64,000 nt of DNA from Oscillospiraceae bacterium (GTDB taxonomy: Bacteria; Bacillota; Clostridia; Oscillospirales; Acutalibacteraceae). The position numbers were made by a program, and so were the translations under genes. The notes under the pieces were generated by a model, which was not told where the DNA came from, made no database searches, and saw only the letters and a program-made list of their open reading frames with translations. Below are positions 19,555-29,172 of this stretch, in pieces; position 1 is the first letter of the stretch, and every line of letters begins with the position of its first letter. The stretch is from positions 1 to 64,000 of the forward strand of contig SVPE01000007.1 in the NCBI GenBank assembly GCA_015066015.1. The letters run 5' to 3'.

Positions 19555-19995
19555 ATGAAAGTAGTATTAAAACAGGACGTAAAAGGTCTTGGCAAAAAAG
19601 GTGAGCTTGTAAACACATCTGACGGTTATGCAAGAAATTTCCTTTTCCCAAAGGGTCTTGCCGTTGAGGCAAACGCTCAGAGCATAACCGAGCTTAAAAA
19701 CCGTGAGCAGTCACAGAAGTATAAGATTGAAACTGAAACTGCTGCAGCTAAGAAGGCGGCTTCTGAGATTCAGGGAAAAACAATTAAAATCAAGGCTAAA
19801 GCAGGTCAGAACGGAAAGCTTTTCGGTTCTGTAACCAGCAAGGAAATTGCAGAAAAGCTCAAGGAAGAGTTTAAGCTTGATGTAGACAAGAGAAAAGTTG
19901 TTGTTGAAGATATCAAGCAGTTCGGTACATATGAATTTGAGGTTAAGCTTTATCAGGGAATTTCCGCAAAGCTTTTTGTATCGGTTGGAGAATAA
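19555..19995 (+). CDS. rplI: 50S ribosomal protein L9
   Basis: A 146-residue large-subunit protein binding 23S rRNA. The N-terminal domain begins MKVVLKQDVKGLGKKGE and has DGYARNFLFPKGLA, which is diagnostic. A long connecting helix (about 40-75) leads to the C-terminal domain ending LFVSVGE. The length is normal. The RBS GGAGG precedes ATG. It lies between gdpP and dnaB, as in many Firmicutes. Confidence 0.98.
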   Translation: MKVVLKQDVKGLGKKGELVNTSDGYARNFLFPKGLAVEANAQSITELKNREQSQKYKIETETAAAKKAASEIQGKTIKIKAKAGQNGKLFGSVTSKEIAEKLKEEFKLDVDKRKVVVEDIKQFGTYEFEVKLYQGISAKLFVSVGE

Positions 19996-20017
19996 ACTTT
20001 ATTTGGAGTGAAAAAAC

Positions 20018-21403
20018 ATGGACAGAGTAAATTCATTTTCCTCTTTTGATGATGTGAATATGCCTTACTCTCTCGAAGCTGAGCAGGCAGTGCTCGGTTC
20101 GGTGCTTATTGACCCTGCCTGTATCACTCAGGTGCTTATTCTTGTAAAGCCGGAATATTTTTATCTTCCTCAGCATAAGGCAATTTTCACCATTATGCAG
20201 GAAATTGACGCTTTCGGCGGAAAAATTGACCCTCTCATTGTTCTTGAAAAGCTTAAAAGTGAGAAGGTTTACGATGATTCCAACGGTAAGCAGTATCTGC
20301 TTCAGCTTTCACAGCTTGTGCCTTCAACAGAGAATGTTGAGGCCTATGCCAAGATTATCCGTGAGAAGTATTATATCAGATCTCTCATCACCGTTTCAAA
20401 GAACATTATAGATGAGGCATCCTCTTCTACGGAGCAGGCAGATATTCTGCTTGAGGCTGCTGAGCAGAAGATTTACGATATCCGTCAGGGCAGAGTGTCA
20501 AAAGGCCCTACAAAAATCGGTGACATCATAGTGAATGAGGTTTACGACAAGCTTCAGAAGCTCAGCTCACCTGACAAGGATAAGTATAAGGGCTATACAA
20601 CAGGCTTTGTTGATCTTGATAAGGCAATTACGGGTCTTAACCGATCAGATCTACTTATTATCGGCGCCCGTCCTGCTATGGGTAAAACGAGTCTTGCGCT
20701 TAACCTTGCAAGAAATACTGCGATGATGGGTCATAAGAAGGTGTTGTTCTTCTCTCTCGAAATGACCAAGGAGCAGCTGGCGCAGAGAGTTCTTTCCACA
20801 GAAGCAAGAGTTGAAAGTACCAAGATGAGAACGGGTAATATAACAAGCGATGAGTGGGCAAAGCTTGCTACGGCAACGGGTCTTCTCAGTAACTGTGAGC
20901 TTTATTTTGACGATACATCCAATCTTACGGTTTCGGAGATGAAATCAATCATCCGCCGACTTAAGAATGTTGATGCCGTTTTTGTTGATTACCTTCAGCT
21001 TATGAAAAGTGGCTCAAGATCGGAAAGTCGCGTTCAGGAGGTTTCGGAAATCACACGAAATCTCAAGCTGATGGCAAAGGATCTCAACATTCCCGTTGTA
21101 GTTCTTGCTCAGCTTGCAAGAAGCACTGAAGGCAGAGGCAGGTCACACAGACCTCAGCTTTCCGACCTTCGAGAATCCGGCTCTATCGAGCAGGATGCCG
21201 ACATCGTAATTATGCTTTACAGAGATGAATATTACGCTACGGAAAAGGAGCCCGGTGATTCCTATGAGGAAAGACCGGCCATAAACGAAGCGGAATTCAT
21301 TATTGCAAAAAACAGACACGGTCCCACAACAACCGTAAAGGTTGCCTGGAACGGTGATTACACTCTCTTCTCAAATCTGGAGACAATCAGAAATGATATG
21401 TAA
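20018..21403 (+). CDS. dnaB: Replicative DNA helicase DnaB
   Basis: A hexameric helicase subunit of 461 residues (called DnaC in Bacillus). The N-terminal domain begins with PYSLEAEQAVLGS; the RecA-like C-terminal domain carries Walker A GARPAMGKTSL, Walker B DAVFVDYLQLM, and LSDLRESGSIEQDAD with the family arginine finger region. No intein is present. RBS TTTGGAGTG. Its 3' end overlaps the start of tilS by 11 bases, suggesting translational coupling. Confidence 0.97.
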   Translation: MDRVNSFSSFDDVNMPYSLEAEQAVLGSVLIDPACITQVLILVKPEYFYLPQHKAIFTIMQEIDAFGGKIDPLIVLEKLKSEKVYDDSNGKQYLLQLSQLVPSTENVEAYAKIIREKYYIRSLITVSKNIIDEASSSTEQADILLEAAEQKIYDIRQGRVSKGPTKIGDIIVNEVYDKLQKLSSPDKDKYKGYTTGFVDLDKAITGLNRSDLLIIGARPAMGKTSLALNLARNTAMMGHKKVLFFSLEMTKEQLAQRVLSTEARVESTKMRTGNITSDEWAKLATATGLLSNCELYFDDTSNLTVSEMKSIIRRLKNVDAVFVDYLQLMKSGSRSESRVQEVSEITRNLKLMAKDLNIPVVVLAQLARSTEGRGRSHRPQLSDLRESGSIEQDADIVIMLYRDEYYATEKEPGDSYEERPAINEAEFIIAKNRHGPTTTVKVAWNGDYTLFSNLETIRNDM

Positions 21404-22700
21404 AGTTAAAAGGACTATTAAAAAGTACGGCCTTATTACAGAAGACACAAGGACAGTTGCCGTCGGATTTTCCGGTGGAGCAGATTCTGTCTGCCTTTTG
21501 CATATTTTAAGTTTATTAAAGGAAGAATATGGTATTATACTGAAAGCCGTTCATGTTAACCATAATATCCGCGGCATCGAGGCAAAGCGCGATGAGGATT
21601 TTGTACGCAGCTTTTGCGAAGAGTTGGGTGTTGAGCTTTCGGTCTACAGTGTTGACGTGCCCTCGGTTGCAAAGGAAAAAAAACTCAGCCTCGAAGAGTG
21701 CGGCAGACTCGTGAGATACGAATGCTTTGAAAAAGAGAGCTGCGATGCGGTAGCTGTCGCACACACTCTTTCTGACAGTATAGAAACCTTACTTTTTAAT
21801 CTTGCAAGGGGTACTGGTACCAAGGGGCTTTCAGGTATCAGTCCGAAAAGAGAGCCCGACATAATCAGACCTCTTATTGATTGCTCAAGGCGGGAAATTG
21901 AAGCTTACTGCAGTGAAAACGGACTTTCCTACGTCACAGACTCAACCAATTTTTGCGACGATTATACAAGAAATCACATAAGACATAATCTCGTGCCCGC
22001 GTTTTCTCATATCAACTCTGAGTTTGAAGCGTCGTTCAGCAGAGCTATGGAGGCAGTAAGGCAGCAGGACAGTTTTATTGAGCAATGTGCTTTAAAGCTG
22101 ATTGAAGAAGGAAGAGTCGCTGACTCATACAGCGCTGAGGTGTTTTTATCCTCTCACGAATCAGTACTTAAGCGTGCGATTCTTATTCTCCTCAAAGAAA
22201 GAATGACAAAGCCTCCCGAGGCAAAGCATGTTGAATGTGTATTTGATTCAATTGTTGCAGGAAACGGCAAAACAGAGCTAAGTAAGGACTTGTATATTTC
22301 AGTCAATGGTGATATAATAACCTTCTGTCGCGGTGGAACTGCCGTAAAAGAGTGGAAAAGCACCTTTGAAAAAGGTGTTGCAGTAACTCCTTACGGAAGA
22401 TTTGTTCTTGAAAAAAGTTCAGATATTCAGGAAAATTCTTTTGATGCAGATAAACTGAACGATGAGCTTTTTATCTCATCGAGACTTCCGTCAGACAGAT
22501 TCACCTTTGCTGACAGAAAAATTTCAAAAAGCCTTAAAAAGCTTTTCAATGAGAAAAAAATCCCCGTAGAAAAAAGAAACAGTATTGCTGTTCTTCACGA
22601 CGGAGAAAACGTTGTATGGGTTGAAGATATTGGAGTAAATTCAGTGTACATACCCGATGAAAATTCACAAAAAATAATTACAGTAAAAAAGGAAGAATAA
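21393..22700 (+). CDS. tilS: tRNA(Ile)-lysidine synthetase TilS
   Basis: A 435-residue enzyme that converts C34 of the AUA-reading tRNA-Ile to lysidine. The N-terminal PP-loop ATPase domain has FSGGADSVCLL near residue 27-37, with VAHTLSDSIETLLFNLARGTG and RPLIDCSRREIEAYC typical of TilS. The C-terminal TilS domains are present (SSRLPSDRFTF, then IPVEKRNSI). I chose ATG at 21393, overlapping the dnaB stop with GGAGA nine bases upstream. The longer frame from 21342 has no SD. It is followed by hpt and ftsH in the classical tilS-hpt-ftsH order. Confidence 0.95.
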   Translation: MICKVKRTIKKYGLITEDTRTVAVGFSGGADSVCLLHILSLLKEEYGIILKAVHVNHNIRGIEAKRDEDFVRSFCEELGVELSVYSVDVPSVAKEKKLSLEECGRLVRYECFEKESCDAVAVAHTLSDSIETLLFNLARGTGTKGLSGISPKREPDIIRPLIDCSRREIEAYCSENGLSYVTDSTNFCDDYTRNHIRHNLVPAFSHINSEFEASFSRAMEAVRQQDSFIEQCALKLIEEGRVADSYSAEVFLSSHESVLKRAILILLKERMTKPPEAKHVECVFDSIVAGNGKTELSKDLYISVNGDIITFCRGGTAVKEWKSTFEKGVAVTPYGRFVLEKSSDIQENSFDADKLNDELFISSRLPSDRFTFADRKISKSLKKLFNEKKIPVEKRNSIAVLHDGENVVWVEDIGVNSVYIPDENSQKIITVKKEE

Positions 22701-22703
22701 AAT

Positions 22704-23249
22704 ATGTTAAACGATATCAGAGAGGTTCTTGTTTCAGAGCAGGAAATTGAGGACATTGTTGACAGAATTGCGGCTGAGATTAACGAGGATTACAAGGGTA
22801 AAAATCTTCTTCTCGTGTGCATTCTTAAGGGCTCAGTATGCTTTATGTCAGATCTTATGAAAAAGATAACCCTTCCCTGTGCAATTGATTTTATGGTAGC
22901 AAAGAGCTACTATGCGTGCACTGAGTCAAAGGGTGAAATCAAAATATATAAGGATCTCGATATTGATATACAGGATTATGATGTTCTTCTTATTGAGGAT
23001 ATTTATGACAGTGGCAGAACTCTCAATCTTCTTGTAAACAAGCTTAAAGAGAGAAATCCCCGTTCAATTGAGTGTTGTTCCTTACTTGATAAACCTGACA
23101 GAAGAGATCCGAACATTACTATGCAGCTTAAATATGTCGGCAAGAATGTTCCCGATGAGTTTGTTGTAGGCTACGGTCTTGACTATGATGAGGCTTATCG
23201 TAATCTTCCTTTTGTCGGTGTGCTCAAGCGTGAGGTTTACGATAAATAA
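22704..23249 (+). CDS. hpt: Hypoxanthine phosphoribosyltransferase
   Basis: A 181-residue purine-salvage enzyme converting hypoxanthine (and guanine) plus PRPP to nucleotides. The PRPP-binding loop is [27 protein letters not shown] and [10 protein letters not shown] are typical of HPRT. The length is normal. It starts 3 bases after tilS, with AAGGAAG at the tilS end acting as SD. In Bacillus the TilS-Hpt pair also regulates ftsH, its downstream neighbour here. Confidence 0.96.
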   Translation: MLNDIREVLVSEQEIEDIVDRIAAEINEDYKGKNLLLVCILKGSVCFMSDLMKKITLPCAIDFMVAKSYYACTESKGEIKIYKDLDIDIQDYDVLLIEDIYDSGRTLNLLVNKLKERNPRSIECCSLLDKPDRRDPNITMQLKYVGKNVPDEFVVGYGLDYDEAYRNLPFVGVLKREVYDK

Positions 23250-23263
23250 GGAGTGATTTAATA

Positions 23264-25255
23264 TTGGATAATAACAGCAATAAAAATGACAACAAAAACA
23301 GTAACAGCTACAATGTGAAGTTTACAAGCTCCCGTTGGGGCAATCTTCTTTACGTTCTTGTAGCTGCATGCTTTGTTCTCGGCCTTGCCTTTATGGTAGG
23401 TCAGAGAACAGAAAAAAAGGAAACAAAGTACTACGAAATCGTTCAGCAGTTCAGACAGGGTGAGGTAACAGAGTATAATCTCAATCTCGGCACAGGTGTA
23501 ATGATTTATAAGCTGGGCGATGATGTCGAATACAGATACGTTGTTCCGAATGTTGAGATTTTTCTTAACGATGTACATGTGTACGTGACACAGTACAATA
23601 TAGAAAACAGTGATGCTCCCATTAAATACGATTACAAGAGGGGATCAAACAGCTCATTGTGGGCAAGTATGCTTCCCACAATGCTTGTAAGTCTTCTTGT
23701 TGTGGTTGCTTTGTTCTATATGTACAGAAAAATGGGACAGAACATTATGAATGAAAACAACCGCACCCTTGCTTTCGGTAAGGCACGAGTTAAGCTTGGT
23801 AAGGACGAAAAGCGAAAGACAACCTTCAAGGATGTTGCAGGTGCCGATGAAGAAAAAGAGGAGCTTGCGGAAATCGTTGAATTTCTCCGCACTCCCGAAA
23901 CCTTCCGTGAGCTTGGAGCAAGAATTCCCAAGGGTGTGCTTCTTGTAGGCCCTCCGGGTACAGGTAAAACTCTTCTCGCAAGAGCCGTTGCAGGAGAGGC
24001 GGGTGTACCTTTCTTCTCAATTTCAGGCTCTGACTTCGTTGAAATGTATGTAGGCGTCGGTGCTTCAAGAGTAAGGGATCTCTTTTCACAGGCCAAGAAG
24101 AATTCGCCTTCAATTCTTTTCATTGATGAGATTGATGCCGTAGGCCGTCACCGCGGTGCCGGTATGGGCGGCGGACACGATGAAAGAGAGCAGACTCTCA
24201 ATCAGCTTCTTATTGAAATGGATGGCTTTGGCGAAAACGAGGGTGTTATCATTATTGCAGCTACTAACCGTCCCGATATTCTTGATCCCGCACTTTTAAG
24301 ACCGGGCAGATTTGACCGTCAGCTTACGGTTGGCTATCCCGATGTCAAGGGAAGAGAGGAAATCCTTAAGGTGCATGCAAGAAACAAGCCTATTGCACCT
24401 GATGTAAAGCTTTCTGTAATAGCACAGTCAACGGCAGGCTTTACCGGTGCAGACCTTGAAAACCTTCTTAATGAGGCTGCTCTTCTTTCTGCCAGAAGAA
24501 AGAAAAAGGCTATCACAATGGAGGAAATAGAGGAGGCAACCGTCAAGTGTGTCGTAGGTACTGAAAAGAAGAGTAGGAAAATCAGTGACAAGGAAAAGAA
24601 GCTTACCGCATATCATGAGGCGGGACATGCTCTTGCAACCTATTTTCTTCCCGGTCAGGATCCTGTACATCAGATTTCCATTATCCCCAGAGGTATGGCG
24701 GGCGGCTATACTATGTCTCTTCCTTCTGAGGATAAAAGCTACCGCGCAAAGGGCGATATGCTTGATGACATTGTTGTGCTTCTTGGCGGACGTGTTGCAG
24801 AGGCAACCGTTTTGGGTGATATTTCAACGGGTGCGTCAAATGACATCGAAAGAGCTACGGATATTGCTCGTAAAATGGTTACCCGTTACGGTATGAGTGA
24901 GTCGCTCGGACCGATTGTTTACGGCAGCGGAGACCACGAGGTGTTCCTTGGTAAAGATTACGGCAGTGTACGCAACTATTCAGAAACAGTTGCAGCGGAT
25001 ATTGATGCAGAGGTTAAAAAGATCATCGCATCCTCATATGACAGATGTGAAGAAATTATCAGAAGCAATATCGATAAGCTTACAGTTGTCGCAGAATATC
25101 TTATCATCAACGAGAAAGTTGACGGTGCAGGCTTCGAAAAGCTTATGAAGGGTGAATCCCTTGCAGAAGAAAAAGCCGAAGATATTCCGGAAGAAAAATC
25201 TGCTGACAGCTCTGTTGCTGAGCCTTCAGCTCCGGCAGAAAACGAAAACTTATAA
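23264..25255 (+). CDS. ftsH: ATP-dependent zinc metalloprotease FtsH
   Basis: A 663-residue membrane AAA protease that removes misfolded membrane and regulatory proteins. Two transmembrane segments (about residues 28-48 and 130-150) flank a small outer domain. The AAA domain has Walker [13 protein letters not shown], Walker [13 protein letters not shown] and the second region of homology ([11 protein letters not shown]). The zinc site is HEAGH at 451-455. The acidic Ser/Glu/Ala-rich tail (about 625-663) is probably disordered. It starts with TTG, ten bases after AAGGAG. It ends the rnj operon before a strong terminator. Confidence 0.97.
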   Translation: MDNNSNKNDNKNSNSYNVKFTSSRWGNLLYVLVAACFVLGLAFMVGQRTEKKETKYYEIVQQFRQGEVTEYNLNLGTGVMIYKLGDDVEYRYVVPNVEIFLNDVHVYVTQYNIENSDAPIKYDYKRGSNSSLWASMLPTMLVSLLVVVALFYMYRKMGQNIMNENNRTLAFGKARVKLGKDEKRKTTFKDVAGADEEKEELAEIVEFLRTPETFRELGARIPKGVLLVGPPGTGKTLLARAVAGEAGVPFFSISGSDFVEMYVGVGASRVRDLFSQAKKNSPSILFIDEIDAVGRHRGAGMGGGHDEREQTLNQLLIEMDGFGENEGVIIIAATNRPDILDPALLRPGRFDRQLTVGYPDVKGREEILKVHARNKPIAPDVKLSVIAQSTAGFTGADLENLLNEAALLSARRKKKAITMEEIEEATVKCVVGTEKKSRKISDKEKKLTAYHEAGHALATYFLPGQDPVHQISIIPRGMAGGYTMSLPSEDKSYRAKGDMLDDIVVLLGGRVAEATVLGDISTGASNDIERATDIARKMVTRYGMSESLGPIVYGSGDHEVFLGKDYGSVRNYSETVAADIDAEVKKIIASSYDRCEEIIRSNIDKLTVVAEYLIINEKVDGAGFEKLMKGESLAEEKAEDIPEEKSADSSVAEPSAPAENENL

Positions 25256-25265
25256 GTTAATATTT

Positions 25266-25304
25266 TCTCCGATGAAATCTTTGAATTTTGTCGGAGATTT
25301 TTTT
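25266..25304 (+). terminator. Terminator after ftsH
   Basis: TCTCCGA (25266-25272) and TCGGAGA (25291-25297) form the stem, followed directly by seven T. Confidence 0.85.
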
Positions 25305-25312
25305 GTTTTTAC

Positions 25313-25341
25313 TTGCCCAACGGATAAAGATGTGATATAAT
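25313..25341 (+). promoter_or_regulatory. Promoter of the UppP-like/ftsK operon
   Basis: TTGCCC (25313-25318), a 17-base spacer, and TATAAT (25336-25341) with an upstream TG (extended -10). Confidence 0.7.
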
Positions 25342-25383
25342 TTATTATGTATATTTGTATCTTAAACAACGGAGGCACAATAA

Positions 25384-26241
25384 ATGGCAGAGTATATTAA
25401 AACCTTGATTACGGCGATATTTTCGGGCTTGACAGCACCGTTGCCTGTTTCATCAGCGGCACATTTTAATTTTTTCTCTAATGTTGTAGGAATCTCAACT
25501 GACGGGGCGAGAATGTCTCTTTATTACAATGCATTTATGATGATGTTCGCACTTGTAATTTTTGTTTCCTTCAGAAAAATTTATGCAGGCTGTATAACTG
25601 CTGCCTTTATATCGAAAAAGAATGAAGAAAAATACAATAAAACAAAAGGCTTCAGGATGGTTCTGAGAAATACTGCCGTCAGCATTATTCCGACACTGCT
25701 TCTTTTTGTTCCTGTTTCAAAGGGCAGGCTCCTTATTGATTTTTTTGATTCTTTTCTTAATATCAGCAGCCTTATTCTTACCGGTTTTGCCTGTATAATC
25801 ACATCGTGTGTACTCATTATCGCTTTGTGGTATACGAGAAAGAGAAACGTTGAAGGCTCAACATCTGACATAAAGAGTGTGCTGAGATATTCCTTCTATC
25901 AGCTTCCCTGCTACATAATTCCGGGCTTCTCACATATTGCCGCAGGCTCATCAAATCTTCTTATAAGTGACGTCAAACTTAAAACCTTTGCCAGTGAGGT
26001 CTATGTATATCTTGCACCGTCACTGTTTATTGTAAGCACAGTAAAGCTTATCAGAGCAATTGCAGCCGGAGTTCTTTTTGATCCGATTGCCCTTTTGCTC
26101 GGTATGATAGCCTTCGGTATTGCTGCAAAGCTTGTTATGAGTATAGTTTCAAAGCTTAATCTTCGCCGTCTGTTTGTTGTATTCAGTGTTTATTCTGCAA
26201 TATTCGGTGTATTTATAGCTTTAATTTCATTTTATATCTGA
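25384..26241 (+). CDS. Divergent UppP/BacA-like membrane protein, catalytic residues altered
   Basis: A 285-residue polytopic protein with about seven or eight hydrophobic segments, related to undecaprenyl-diphosphate phosphatase. The first family motif, normally EGLTEFLPVSS, reads SGLTAPLPVSS (residues 14-24), so both conserved Glu are replaced (S14, A18), while His27 remains. The second motif, normally PGTSRS, reads PGFSH (180-184), replacing the key Arg. It is therefore probably inactive in the classical reaction, or acts on another lipid phosphate. RBS GGAGG. It is co-directional with ftsK 19 bases downstream. Homology is moderately sure; function is open. Confidence 0.72.
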   Translation: MAEYIKTLITAIFSGLTAPLPVSSAAHFNFFSNVVGISTDGARMSLYYNAFMMMFALVIFVSFRKIYAGCITAAFISKKNEEKYNKTKGFRMVLRNTAVSIIPTLLLFVPVSKGRLLIDFFDSFLNISSLILTGFACIITSCVLIIALWYTRKRNVEGSTSDIKSVLRYSFYQLPCYIIPGFSHIAAGSSNLLISDVKLKTFASEVYVYLAPSLFIVSTVKLIRAIAAGVLFDPIALLLGMIAFGIAAKLVMSIVSKLNLRRLFVVFSVYSAIFGVFIALISFYI

Positions 26242-26260
26242 TTAATGGAGAATTTTTATT

Positions 26261-29158
26261 ATGGCTGAAAATAAAAACAAAAAGCGCGATACCTCGTCGG
26301 GCGCTAAAGGTAATAAAGCAGGCAAAAAGAACGGTAAGACTGCCACGACAGTAAAGCGTGTCGGCAAAGATAAAAGCAAGCAGCTTTCCTTCTATGACCG
26401 CAATAACAATGCTGTAATGCTCGGTTATATTGTTGCTACAGTTCTGCTTTTCTTTATTGCGATAATTCCGGGCTACAATCTCTGGCAGAAGTTCAGATCG
26501 GCCCTTCTTGCCGTTTTCGGAATCGGATTTTTCCTTCTTGTTGTTGAGCTTGTAATTATTTCTGTCAGGCTTTGCCTTAAGAATCTTAAAAGAAGTCTTC
26601 TTATAACGAACATCTCTGCCTTTGCTCTTCTCGGCACATTCTGCGGAATTCTTCACCTTATCAGCTTCAGCGTTGTTGAGGGTGGCTTCGAGGAGTGGAA
26701 GCTGCAGTTTATTGACGCATGCAAAAACGGTTGGGGAGTAGGAATGGGCTACTTCAATCTTTCGGGCGGTATGCTTGGTGCAATTTTCGGTGGAGTACCT
26801 CTTTTCGCTTTCGGTAAAAAAGGCTCACTTGTAGTTCTGATTCTTCTCTTTTTCGCAAGTCTCATATTCTATCTTAACAGTGATATCAATGCAATCGGTG
26901 ACAAAATTTCCGAAATTGCAGTTCGCGGTAAGGAAAAGGTCGATGACACCAATTCTCAGAGAAAAGAGCGCTCAGAAGAAAAAAGACGTGCAAGACAGGA
27001 AGAAAAGATTGCACGTAAGCAGCGCGAGCTTGAGGAAAAGGAAAAAGAGGCAGCAGAGGCTGACGATGAGGAAAATGCCGATGACTGTAATGATGCGGCT
27101 GATGACGAGGACGAAAACAGCTTTATTCTTCCTGCCGCCGCAGAAATCGACATAAACACAACCCCTTCGGAGAGTCTGCCGTTTACAAAGTCCGATGCTT
27201 TTGACTTTGATAAAACTGAAATTGAATATGATCCTATAAACAAGGATAATGTTACTTTTGCTGAGCCTGTGAAGCACATTTACCCGCAAAACGGAGTCTT
27301 CACATATCCCGATAAGGATTCGGCTATGAAATCTGCAGAAAAAGCTCCTGCCGGAAGCTCTGCACCTGCACCGCGTACCGGAACTTTGGGAGAAGACCTG
27401 ATTTCCTTCGGCAGAGGTGCAACAAAGCCGTCAGCAGCCTTTAAGGTAGACATTCCCGAGGAATACGAGGAAATTGATGTTCCTGACGATGATTTCAGCG
27501 AGGTTGTCAATGATAAAGTAAAGCCTGAGGTGAAGCTTTCCGAAAACGACAAGGCAGTTGTCAGCGAAGCCGTAAAGGACGCCGAAATAAAAATTGAAAA
27601 GAATAAGTCTGAGGTCAAAAACTACAAAGAAAACCGTAAGTCAAGACCGACTTATAAGCTTCCGAGTATAGATTTTCTCAATAAACCAACCTTTGATTTG
27701 AGTTTCGACAGTGAAGAAGAAATGCGCGCAACTGCAAAGAAGCTAGTAGACATTCTCAGAAGCTTCGGCGTGGAAACAACGCTTGTCGGTGCTTCAAGAG
27801 GTCCCACGGTAACACGTTATGAGCTTTCACCCGCTCTCGGTGTTAAAATCAGCCGTATCACAACCCTGGCTGATGATATTGCTCTCGGTCTTGCTACGAC
27901 GGACGTACGTATAGCTCCCATTCCGAATAAGGCTGCTGTAGGTATCGAGGTTCCCAACAAGACAAGCTCTATGGTTACACTAAGAGAAATCATTTCTTCT
28001 GCAGAATACAGAGAAAGTCAGAAAAAACTGCTTACAGTTGCTCTCGGTAAGGATATTGCAGGTAACATCCGTTGCACTAACATTGCAAAGATGCCTCATC
28101 TTCTAATTGCAGGTACTACAGGCTCAGGTAAATCAGTTTGCCTTAACTGTATGATTGTAAGTATTCTTTATAATGCAACTCCCGATCAGGTCAAGCTTCT
28201 TATGATTGACCCGAAGCAGGTTGAATTCAGCGTGTACAACGGAATTCCGCATCTTCTTGTACCTGTTATCACCGATGCAAGAAAGGCTGCGGGCTCACTT
28301 GCCTGGGCGGTAGGGGAAATGGATTCCCGTTACAAGACCTTCTCTACCTGCGGTGTACGTGATATTCAATCCTATAACGAACTTATCAAGGAGCATCCTG
28401 AGCTTCCCTTTATGCCTCAGGTGGTTATTTTCATCGACGAGCTTAATGACCTTATGATGGTTTCACCAAAGGAGGTTGAAGACTCAATCTGCCGTCTTGC
28501 ACAGAAGGCCAGAGCGGCGGGTATGCACCTTGTTGTTGCCACACAGCGCCCCTCAGTTGACGTTATAACAGGTCTTATCAAGTCAAATATTCCTTCACGA
28601 CTTTCACTTGCAGTTTCTTCGCAGATTGACTCACGAACAATTCTTAACTCGGTCGGTGCAGAAAAGCTTCTTGGTAACGGTGATATGCTCTTTGATGCCT
28701 TCGGTACTTCAAAGCCGGTGAGAATTCAGGGTGCTTATCTTTCAGACGGTGAAATTGAAAAAATAGTTACCTTCATCAAAAATCAGGGCACTGTTTCTTA
28801 TGATGATGAAATTATGCAGGAAATTGAAAAGAATGCAGTTGCCGATAATAAAAAGAAGGGAGCTTCAGCTTCATCGGGTGGTGACGGTGACGCCGGTCAG
28901 CTTGATGCTTTTATTGAGGAAGCAATGAATATTGTAACTGAGCTGAATTCAGCATCAACTACAGTTCTTCAGCGCAAGCTTTCTGTCGGATACGCGAGAG
29001 CTGCAAGAATTATGGATCAGCTTGAGCAGATAGGCTTTGTCAGCCCCGCCGAAGGCAATAAGCCGAGAAAGGTACTTGTTTCGAGGGCGCAGTTCCTTGA
29101 AATGCAGGCGGCAGGCGGTGTAGAGGAAAGCGGAGATTATGATGTCCTTTCTGATTAA
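26261..29158 (+). CDS. ftsK: DNA translocase FtsK/SpoIIIE
   Basis: A 965-residue membrane-anchored DNA pump for chromosome segregation at division or into the forespore. A Lys-rich cytoplasmic N-terminus is followed by about four transmembrane segments (residues 45-210). A long charged and acidic linker (about 220-480, coiled-coil rich) follows. The motor has LIAGTTGSGKSVCLN (Walker A) and VVIFIDELNDLM (Walker B). The C-terminal winged-helix gamma domain (YARAARIMDQLEQIGFVS) reads the orienting DNA sequences. Whether it is the vegetative FtsK or SpoIIIE cannot be decided from sequence alone. RBS TGGAGAA. Confidence 0.93.
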   Translation: MAENKNKKRDTSSGAKGNKAGKKNGKTATTVKRVGKDKSKQLSFYDRNNNAVMLGYIVATVLLFFIAIIPGYNLWQKFRSALLAVFGIGFFLLVVELVIISVRLCLKNLKRSLLITNISAFALLGTFCGILHLISFSVVEGGFEEWKLQFIDACKNGWGVGMGYFNLSGGMLGAIFGGVPLFAFGKKGSLVVLILLFFASLIFYLNSDINAIGDKISEIAVRGKEKVDDTNSQRKERSEEKRRARQEEKIARKQRELEEKEKEAAEADDEENADDCNDAADDEDENSFILPAAAEIDINTTPSESLPFTKSDAFDFDKTEIEYDPINKDNVTFAEPVKHIYPQNGVFTYPDKDSAMKSAEKAPAGSSAPAPRTGTLGEDLISFGRGATKPSAAFKVDIPEEYEEIDVPDDDFSEVVNDKVKPEVKLSENDKAVVSEAVKDAEIKIEKNKSEVKNYKENRKSRPTYKLPSIDFLNKPTFDLSFDSEEEMRATAKKLVDILRSFGVETTLVGASRGPTVTRYELSPALGVKISRITTLADDIALGLATTDVRIAPIPNKAAVGIEVPNKTSSMVTLREIISSAEYRESQKKLLTVALGKDIAGNIRCTNIAKMPHLLIAGTTGSGKSVCLNCMIVSILYNATPDQVKLLMIDPKQVEFSVYNGIPHLLVPVITDARKAAGSLAWAVGEMDSRYKTFSTCGVRDIQSYNELIKEHPELPFMPQVVIFIDELNDLMMVSPKEVEDSICRLAQKARAAGMHLVVATQRPSVDVITGLIKSNIPSRLSLAVSSQIDSRTILNSVGAEKLLGNGDMLFDAFGTSKPVRIQGAYLSDGEIEKIVTFIKNQGTVSYDDEIMQEIEKNAVADNKKKGASASSGGDGDAGQLDAFIEEAMNIVTELNSASTTVLQRKLSVGYARAARIMDQLEQIGFVSPAEGNKPRKVLVSRAQFLEMQAAGGVEESGDYDVLSD

Positions 29159-29172
29159 AAAAGGAGTTTATT

